Positions 57,396-64,000 of a stretch of 64,000 nt of DNA are shown one piece after another. Source of the DNA: Hygrocybe punicea (Eukaryota; Basidiomycota; Agaricomycetes; Agaricales; Hygrophoraceae); NCBI GenBank assembly GCA_963556145.1, contig OY744470.1, forward strand, positions 4,402,001 through 4,466,000, in the 5' to 3' direction. Numbering within the stretch: position 1 is the first letter of the stretch; each line of letters begins with the position of its first letter. The notes under the pieces were generated by a model, which saw only the letters and a list, made by a program, of their open reading frames with translations, had not been told where the DNA came from and made no database searches. Made by a program: the position numbers and the translations under genes.

Positions 57396-57489
57396 TCAAG
57401 TAGTAGAATGACAAGTAAAAAATTTCTAAGTCCGAGTTTCCTTATACGCAAAAATTCCGCGAGTGCCAAGATCATCACAAACGGCTGTA

Positions 57490-59381
57490 AGACAATATGG
57501 CTTTTTTTTGCCATCATGCCTGTTATGTACATTTAATCGCAATAAAAGATCATCTACAACATCTTGAAACCTTTGCCACCATGTTGATCTTTTGTTGTGA
57601 TATTGACAATTCATGGAACAATTATATGATGGTGGATCTGGCATGACACATGTTGGTTGTTGATATTCAGGTTTCGACATTGTCTGTTCCATTTTCTGTG
57701 ATACCTCATCTTTAGAACCTGTCATGAATTGTCCTACACACAAACTTTCCAAATATTCCACCAATCTTTTCTGAAAGTCAGAATTTTCACCCATAATTTT
57801 GTCACGTATTTCCTGAGGTGTAAGGCATCCCTTTATCCACAACAGCATATGAAGATGCAAGGTAAGACGTCCTTGTTCCTCTACCGTTGCATAATAACCT
57901 GATGTGTTTCCATACAGGCCAGGATGAGATTCATTTATTCCTAATATATGTTTGATGAACATTTCAGTAGTAAAGTGAAAAAAGCGGGCTCCAGCAACTG
58001 GATTGTTTGCAATTAGTTTGTAACAATCCTGGGGTAGACGTAGTTTAGGATAAAACTTTTCTTTGTTGTCAGCATAATATAAGCATAGTGGGTGATTGAT
58101 GTCTGCAGGTGCAAAAGTGATAAACCAAGTCGGAGCACCAATATAGGATATCAGAGACCAAATCTCATTTCGCATGTATTTCTTGTTAGTAATTGAACCT
58201 TTGACCTGACCAGCTACGTGATCCAGATCAGAAATGAGTTTATAGCATGCTTTCTCTTCCGATGTATCTGGTTTGACTCTATCACCTCTAGATAATCTCT
58301 TAGAGAGGTCATCCAAAACAGCTGTATTGATATTCATCAGGCGATCTGCAATATCGTTGAAATTATGTTTATTAGTCAACAAATATCCTCCGGTTGTACT
58401 GTCCTTGATTTGTTCTTGATTGAATGCAATCAATGGAAAATAGGGATCGGTTTGAAATCTTTTGTCATGGTACATCAGGAGATGTCTTTTGTGCATCATA
58501 TCACTGATGCTTAAAACATCATTGTCTATGCTGCTAATACCACCCAAGCCATATGGAAATAGGCAGGGAAACATCATAGGATATAACTGAGGATTATTAA
58601 AGAACGATTCTGGATTTCTAGCATGGCTTATGGCAAGAACACCACCATGGTCATCTATCAAGTGCTTGGTGGCTCTAGCTATTAATGCTTTTGGACTTGT
58701 AATATCTAGATCTTCGCCAGTTACACCACTAACAACAAAGGGACAAGGCCCATCTTCAACACCATCTTCCTCTTCATTGTCAAATGCACTAGTGGCTTCC
58801 GGTTCCTCATTTGTGTCTGCTGGTCGATATGCAACCACAACAGGAATTCCATGATCTGGATATTGTGCTAGATTTTCATAGGAGATATCTAAATCATAGT
58901 AATCCATGTGATTCAATTTCAGCCATTCTAAAGCTGCTGAAACTCGCCTTCGGCGAACCAATAAAGGTGTTCGCTCCATGTCTTCTGGAGTTGGTCTGGC
59001 AGGACCAGTGAAAATAAAGGCTAGCACTTCATCAAGTTCTTTAATTGTTGGAGGCAACCGTTGATATATCTTTGGTGTTGGGTTTTGAAACATGATGGCA
59101 TTTGCTTTCATTTTATGCATCCCAGAGGAGACACGAACAATACATTTGTTGTGACGAACACGGGCAATCAAAAGTTGTTCAGCAAATGTTAGATTTTGAA
59201 GTTGTGCAGGAATTCTTCCCATCCAAAGTCCATTTGCCAAAGCATATTTGGGAGTTTGGGCTTTATTCAGACTGAGCACACATGGTTTGCATATCCATTT
59301 ACATGTGTCATCTAGCACTGGACCTTTGATATCCTCTATTGGATCAGAACAATGATATCGTTCACATCTTGTGATTCCCAT
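57490..59381 (-). pseudogene. Helitron Rep, N-terminal half with HUH motif, copy C
   Basis: Starts after a frameshift from the upstream frame and ends at the Tc1/mariner insertion. Conserved Helitron landmarks in order: SDPIEDIKGPVLD, MKANAIMFQNPTPKIYQRLP, HARNPESFFNNPQLYPMMFP, CLFPYGLGGI, WSLISYIGAPTWFITFAPAD (the Helitron-like N domain), then GRLTLHLHMLLWIKG, where H-L-H is the metal-binding HUH motif. A Cys/His cluster (CSMNCQYH) follows. The residues are intact; the gene is dead because of flanking lesions. Confidence 0.88.
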
Positions 59382-59388
59382 ATTGTTT

Positions 59389-60708
59389 CTAGTTAAGATT
59401 AACCTTCGTCTTTGACAATAAAGACATGTTCTTCAACGCAACCAATTGACCACATACAGCACACCCACTTTCTTGGAAACATTCGGGTGATGTATCTCTG
59501 CACCAGTTGCTGATTATGGTTTCCTTCAATTCAATAGATGGTGGACGAGGAGGAAATAATTGCTCATCTGACTTGTCCAATTCTTCTTTCATTTTAGTCT
59601 GAGTTTCTTCTTTTCCGCACTCATATGTTTCTGTCATTTGTTGTCTTTTGTACCACTCTTTACACTTATCTTTATTTGATTTAATATCATGCACATGAAA
59701 AATAGAAACATGAGTATCACAAGCTGAACAATGATGCCTCATTAATGCCACAGATAGATCTTGTCCATGTAATCTTCGTAATGTCTTTGACAAATATATA
59801 CCATGTATTGTTGTTATTTCACCAATATCCTTCACTGTCAAATTTGGCAGAAGTTCATGTAAAGACATTTTAACACATGCATAATTTTTTACATCTTCAT
59901 ATAAAGTGTTGGCAGTTTGTTCATCAATATGCCCCACATATTCGAATAATATGTCAGAATCATGGTTGATATTATTAGACGGTAGCATGAAAGATTGAAT
60001 AAAGCTAAACTTGAATGTTGGTATTCGTTTACCACCACAAATGTAGTCATATCTATGAACGGAATTTATATATAAAGATTTAAACAAGTTTCTGAATAAA
60101 TTCAAATTGAACATAATTATGTTTGAACGGCTATGCCGTATTATGAAACATAGTGTGGTCCACAGCAACGTTGCATGTGATAGAGAACTAGTAATACAAT
60201 GAAACAAATATGATCTGAAATCATGTCGTCTCAATAGCGATCGCATTAGCAATGCATTGATCATTTTACAACGACATTGAACAGTGATAGGTTTGAGAAG
60301 ACAATACAAAGCGAAGAGATATTTAGGAGGTAAGAAATATGTTCTGTCATATTGAATAGAACGTAATTGCATTTTGAACGCGCTATTTTTAAATGTAGTC
60401 CAAATGAATAATGGATCGACCGTCAAGTTATCTTTTGTTATTTCAATGAACTTTACACATTGTGTTGCATTTATTTGCATCAATATTGTTGCATCGCCCT
60501 GATCTGGGGCAAACTCATGTTCTATGAGTTTTCTTTGAAAAACACCCAATTCTTGGGTCAATGCCGATATCAAAGGAGCGGATATTGGTTCAAGAGAGAT
60601 ATACATAAGTTGGTCTTGGCATAGTTGTGGAAATATGGTTGCGTTTGCAAGGAAATGTAGATAAGTCAATACCGCAATGCAGACATGCATGATATCGTGG
60701 AGATTCAT
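59389..60708 (-). pseudogene. Helitron N-terminal region with SAP-like motif, copy C
   Basis: The C-terminal half of this 439-codon frame is the usual N-terminus of agaricomycete Helitron proteins: a SAP-like LHELLPNLTVKDIGEITTIH, a HHCSACDTH cluster, then SNWCRDTSPECFQESGCAVC. The frame ends by an extra base near 59400; without it the reading continues as TRNNMGITRCERYHC into the Rep half. The first 230 codons (60708 to about 60010) are Leu/Ile/His-rich and unrecognised, and may not be coding. Confidence 0.65.
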
Positions 60709-60999
60709 GTGGATTGGTGATAGTAAGAGAAAGCACCGCCCATGTATCTATTTAACTAGTTAAGTGGTTCGGATCATGAACAACAATTAACACAATTGGA
60801 TTGATCATATGACATTATCTTATTTGTAAGCTCTTCCAAAAACATCATAAGGTGTGCCTGAAGCTTTATAATGTTTTTATTCAATTGAATGTTTTCGTAA
60901 CATATGTAATATTCCGGTACTGAATAGTCATAGCTTTCCTTGGAGTGATGGTTATGCTTGCCACCATATGAGGGGGATTTGTTACAGTTGTCACAGGGG
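60709..60999 (-). other. Unassigned; Cys/His-containing open frame
   Basis: The minus-strand frame ending at 60774 reads CDNCNKSPSYGGKHNHHSKE and ends CVNCCS. It has spaced Cys/His pairs but enters the frame from inside the neighbouring MITE, so no real start is known. Confidence 0.3.
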
Positions 61000-61192
61000 A
61001 TGGATGAGGAATTTACCATCAAATAATATTGAGATCTCCACTCAATTATTTTTGTTGTTATCATAAGTCCGAAAACGTTGTAAAAAGTGGATAACGTTAT
61101 GTTTTTGACATTTTCAGACTTATGATAGCAACAAAATAATTGAGTGGAGATCTCAATATTATTTGATGGCAAAAATTCCTCATCCGTCTCCT
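61000..61192. mobile_element. Palindromic MITE, family P, copy 2 (short)
   Basis: 193 bp, inverted arms GGATGAGGAATTT, CATCAAATAATATTGAGAT and GTTGTTATCATAAGTC and their complements. It shares both outer arms with 11531-11895 but lacks the internal 170 bp, so it is an internal-deletion derivative. Confidence 0.8.
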
Positions 61193-61657
61193 ATGTGTCT
61201 CCCCATTTAATTGGTCCATAAAGTTGGCAGTTCTGGTTTATTACATATATTCAATTTGAATGTTCATTAACTCGAGTCATAGTAATCCAAGGTTGTCCTT
61301 CTCATGTTACCTTCTCATGTTACCTGTGGTGGCTGTACTGACAAACGTGAACTGAAATTAATACACTTAATTTAGGCAAACAGGTTTTCAGTCACCAAGA
61401 TCGATGTCTTATGTGATATCTGTGTATACTTATTATCTTACTCAATTGTTATGGTCATAGGAAAGTAACACAAGCCATTTTCAATAGAGCAAAAAAATAA
61501 ATGTACAGATATTGTACAAATGTAAAGAATGGCGGTAGAGGAGGACGTTGAGGGCACAGATTACCAACAGATTACCAGAAATCAACGACTGAGATAAAAG
61601 TGTCTTTAGTCAAATATAATTAATACTCCACAAAAAGAGGACTTACAGCAACCGAAA
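61193..61657. other. No gene recognised
   Basis: AT-rich flank with a short tandem CCTTCTCATGTTAC duplication near 61300. It is the 3' flank of the gene at 61658-63080. Confidence 0.4.
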
Positions 61658-63080
61658 CTAAGGGCCAGGGTCCAGTTTAGATGTTGACGCCTTGGGAGAT
61701 GAAGGCCTTGTTTGGCTCGGCGTAATTGAGACTAGGATATCGTGAGGAACGATATTGCTCCAATCTACATCCATTGATAAACCGCCTGGCTCCGCCGGGG
61801 TCGACGACTGATGGCGTGACGATGCACGCGTATTGGGACGGAATCCTAGGATATTGATAAGATCAGATGTGAAATCTATATAGAGTGTGATGTGCATACC
61901 CGGAGTTGGAGACTTCTTCGGAGGCTTCGCTGGCTGGAGCCTTTCTGCGATAATACCGGCTTGCTCCGATGCCAGATCCAACTTCCTCCTCTTTGCTGTC
62001 TCGCCGTCCTCGTGATCGCCGCTGAGAGAGTCCTGTATGGGTTTGGGAGGTCCATCGTTGTCGTGCATGATTACATCGTCATCAGAATGCAACAACCCCT
62101 CCCATTCTGGTCCTAACAAGCCCAACTTTGCGGATTCCAGTGGCACATCATCCGACTCGGAGGAGACGGGTGGTTTAACTTCCACTGTCAATTTTTCGGA
62201 TTCCGATTTCTTGGATCCGCGCGACGGCGCAATTTCGACAGCGACTGCGAGATGTCAGTGCATTATTCAGAACATCGGCATCGACGAGGACACTATGTCC
62301 TTTACACCAAGCAATAACATGACCGATGATTTCGAGCTTTGTGGCGTCCGGAAGCCCACCGAACGACCAATTTGCAGAGGTTCCGCTGTGCCATGCTGGC
62401 ACAGATTCGTCGTATTTCGCCAAATCTATGATGCCAGATGTCATAATCCATTTGTCTGCCAATGCGTATATATACTCACCGAGGTCCTCTGGCATGGTCT
62501 CGGTGCTAACAGCGCCATGTTGAATCAATGCCGATGGAGAATGCTTGCCGACATAAAACTCTTTGAGGAGCCAATTGTCGAAAATCTTGCTTCGCCAGTC
62601 ACGGGCAACCTCGTTGGCCCGTTTTGCGACCAAAACCTCTGCCCAAATTTCGTCCATGACGGTGTCGGTATACTTGAGGTAATCCCGAAGTAAATCGGTC
62701 TCTTCCTTATCGTTTTTGACATAGTCCGGCGAGTAGTGGGGTGCCTTGTTGTATGCGACGGCTGCTGTCGCGTAGATGTACATATCCATTTGATAAATCA
62801 ATCGACGCAGCGGTTCCTCGTATCGTTCGGGCATTTCCCGCCATAACTCGCCTCAGGCGGTGGCATCATGAGGGTGGGTCTTCAGTACATAGAGATTATG
62901 AGAGAAGACGGGAACGGTGCCGGATTCCTTGTTGGGTGCCGGAATCTTCGGCGGGACCATGTACTGGATTTGGAAGATGCGATGCAGCTCCTGCAGCTTT
63001 TTGGGCGGCGCATCAGGCCAGTATTTGAAAGCCGCGGGATTGACGGCGGGAGTCAAAGTTTTGACGACTGGCAAGGACAT
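61658..63080 (-). pseudogene. Unknown protein, three exons, one in-frame TGA
   Basis: Exons 62306-63080, 61900-62244 and 61658-61845 (introns 61 and 54 bp, both with CTGAC- or CTGAT-like branch sites) give 435 codons in one frame. Codon 76 is TGA (62853-62855), between THPHDATA and GELWREMPERYEEPLRR. No intron removes it in phase. Either the gene is newly broken, the base is wrong, or translation starts at the ATG at 62834 (353 residues). The N-terminal 250 residues look like a folded helical domain (LKYTDTVMDEIWAEVLVAKR, ARDWRSKIFDNWLLKEFYVG). The C-terminal part is disordered and acidic, with KRRKLDLASEQ as a possible nuclear signal. I do not recognise the family. Host-like codon use; not obviously transposon-derived. 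Confidence 0.6.
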
Positions 63081-63180
63081 GGTAGCTGTAGTAGTAGAAT
63101 CTTTGTGGTGGGCGTCTGAGGGAAAAAACGAGGGGAACGGAAAATGTTGGATGTCAGGGTCGATGCCCTAGCCTATGAAG

Positions 63181-64000
63181 CAACTGGCCAGGTCAGATGA
63201 CCTGTCAACGACACATGTTCGGCATTGTATACATTGATCGGACACGCGGTGTACAAATAACATACAACCAAACAGATTCTGAAGTTGTGCCGTAATACAT
63301 CCTTAAAATGTCGATAAGCGCTATTTGTCATGTAGCTATACAAATATATATTGTTAACTTGTGACACGTCGAAGAGATCGAACATGCTTGATGTTAATAT
63401 ACATAATGGTATGGTCATTAACATAGACAATGGATTATCGAACGCTTGTCGAACACTCGTCGAACAGGCCGAACAGTGTTCGAAAAGTGTTCGGCAAGTC
63501 AATGCTACATCAATAAATCAAGTGGAATATATATTAACGTAGCAATGACTTGTCGAACACTGTTCGGCCTGTTCGACAAGTGTTCGACAAGTCATTGCTA
63601 CGTCAATAAATTAAGTGTAATATATATTAACGTAGCTATGGCTTGTCGAACACTTGTCGAACAGGCTGAACAGTGTTCGACAAGTGTTCGACAAGTCATT
63701 GCTACGTTAATATATATTACACTTAATTTATTGACTTGTCGAACACTTGTCGAACAGTGTTCGGCCTGTTCGACAAGTGTTCGACAAGTCATTGCTACAT
63801 TAATATATATTACACTTAATTTATTGACGTAGCAATGACTTGTCGAACACTTGTCGAACAGGCCGAACACTGTTCGACAAGAGTTCGACAAGCCATACGG
63901 ACATTGATTAACGCATCAAGATGCATATGACTAACCGAACACTTGCCGAACAGTGTTCGGCCTGTTCGACACGTGTTCGGCAGGTCGTTACATTGTTATT
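63181..64000. repeat. Dense inverted/tandem repeat array, CGAACACTTGTCGAACAGGC type
   Basis: From about 63435 to the window end, blocks TTGTCGAACA, GGCCGAACACTGTTCGACAA and ACGTTAATATATATTACACT alternate in both orientations, giving several nested hairpins (for example around 63550, 63680, 63760, 63860 and 63960). The open frames found here are repeat translations. The array continues past the window. 63181-63430 holds no gene. Confidence 0.85.

Larger units (their letters stand above)
54741..57487. mobile_element. Two-gene Tc1/mariner element B (2747 bp)
   Basis: TA duplication (54739-54740 and 57488-57489). Terminal inverted repeats of about 65 bp start CAGCCGTTTGTRATGATCTT and run to ACTCGGACTTAG. 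Inside are a transposase (+, 54823-55819, one TGA) and a convergent, apparently intact accessory gene (-, 56031-57395). It sits in the Rep part of Helitron C, which is restored in frame if it is removed. Organisation and TIR start are like element A, but the proteins are clearly diverged. Confidence 0.93.
50334..60708 (-). mobile_element. Helitron copy C (RepHel), nearly full length but dead
   Basis: Reading on the minus strand: N-terminal region (60708-59389), Rep with the HUH motif (59381-57490), a Tc1/mariner insertion (54741-57487), Rep Tyr motif (54738-53380), PIF1-type helicase (53380-52410 and 52373 onwards) and the USP-like domain up to 50334. Lesions: frameshift near 59400, transposon insertion, frameshift near 53380, TGA at 52410-52412, and loss of the last 30 or so residues after the His box. 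Rolling-circle transposons of this type transpose with Rep plus helicase. Confidence 0.85.

Overview
The window is from a filamentous basidiomycete, most likely an Agaricomycete. The genes carry many short introns (about 47-101 bp), and the gene families fit: a fungal NADPH-oxidase regulator (NoxR), an agaricomycete-type BTB protein, a Bud4/anillin-like protein and a mitochondrial polyprenyl-diphosphate synthase. The transposon families (Tc1/mariner, hAT, copia, Helitrons) also fit. I recognised no bacterial genes, CRISPR array, rRNA or tRNA.

Layout. 1-12 kb: repeat-rich and essentially gene-free, with gene relics, a 45-bp minisatellite, low-complexity DNA, two hAT-type MITEs with 8-bp target-site duplications, hairpin MITEs and a dead Tc1 transposase. 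12.1-31.2 kb: the host-gene island, noxR (+), a BTB gene (-) and bud4 (+). An 8858-bp block (12084-20941) recurs at 21142-29999 across exactly 200 N. This is best explained as two overlapping contig ends placed end to end, so the real locus has one copy of each gene and only the second copy of bud4 is complete. 31.3-38.0 kb: a Tc1/mariner element with an intact spliced transposase and a second, convergent gene that is split by a 2.9-kb hAT-type element. 38.6-39.8 kb: a COQ1-like gene whose 5' exons are missing. 40-61 kb: a nest of three Helitron copies, a copia fragment, palindromic MITEs inserted into one another and a second two-gene Tc1/mariner element inside a Helitron Rep gene. 61.7-63.1 kb: a three-exon gene of unknown function with one in-frame TGA. 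The end of the window is a dense inverted-repeat array.

The island genes are plausibly linked to hyphal growth: NoxR activates NADPH oxidases that polarise hyphae, and Bud4 organises septin/cytokinesis sites. This is family knowledge; nothing here shows co-regulation.

The two most novel signals are these. (1) A Tc1/mariner family carries a conserved second protein, seen in two diverged elements with the same tail-to-tail layout and the same intron position. (2) Helitron helicases end in what looks like a ubiquitin-specific-protease (C19-like) domain, seen in three copies with conserved Cys, His, Asp and zinc-ribbon residues.
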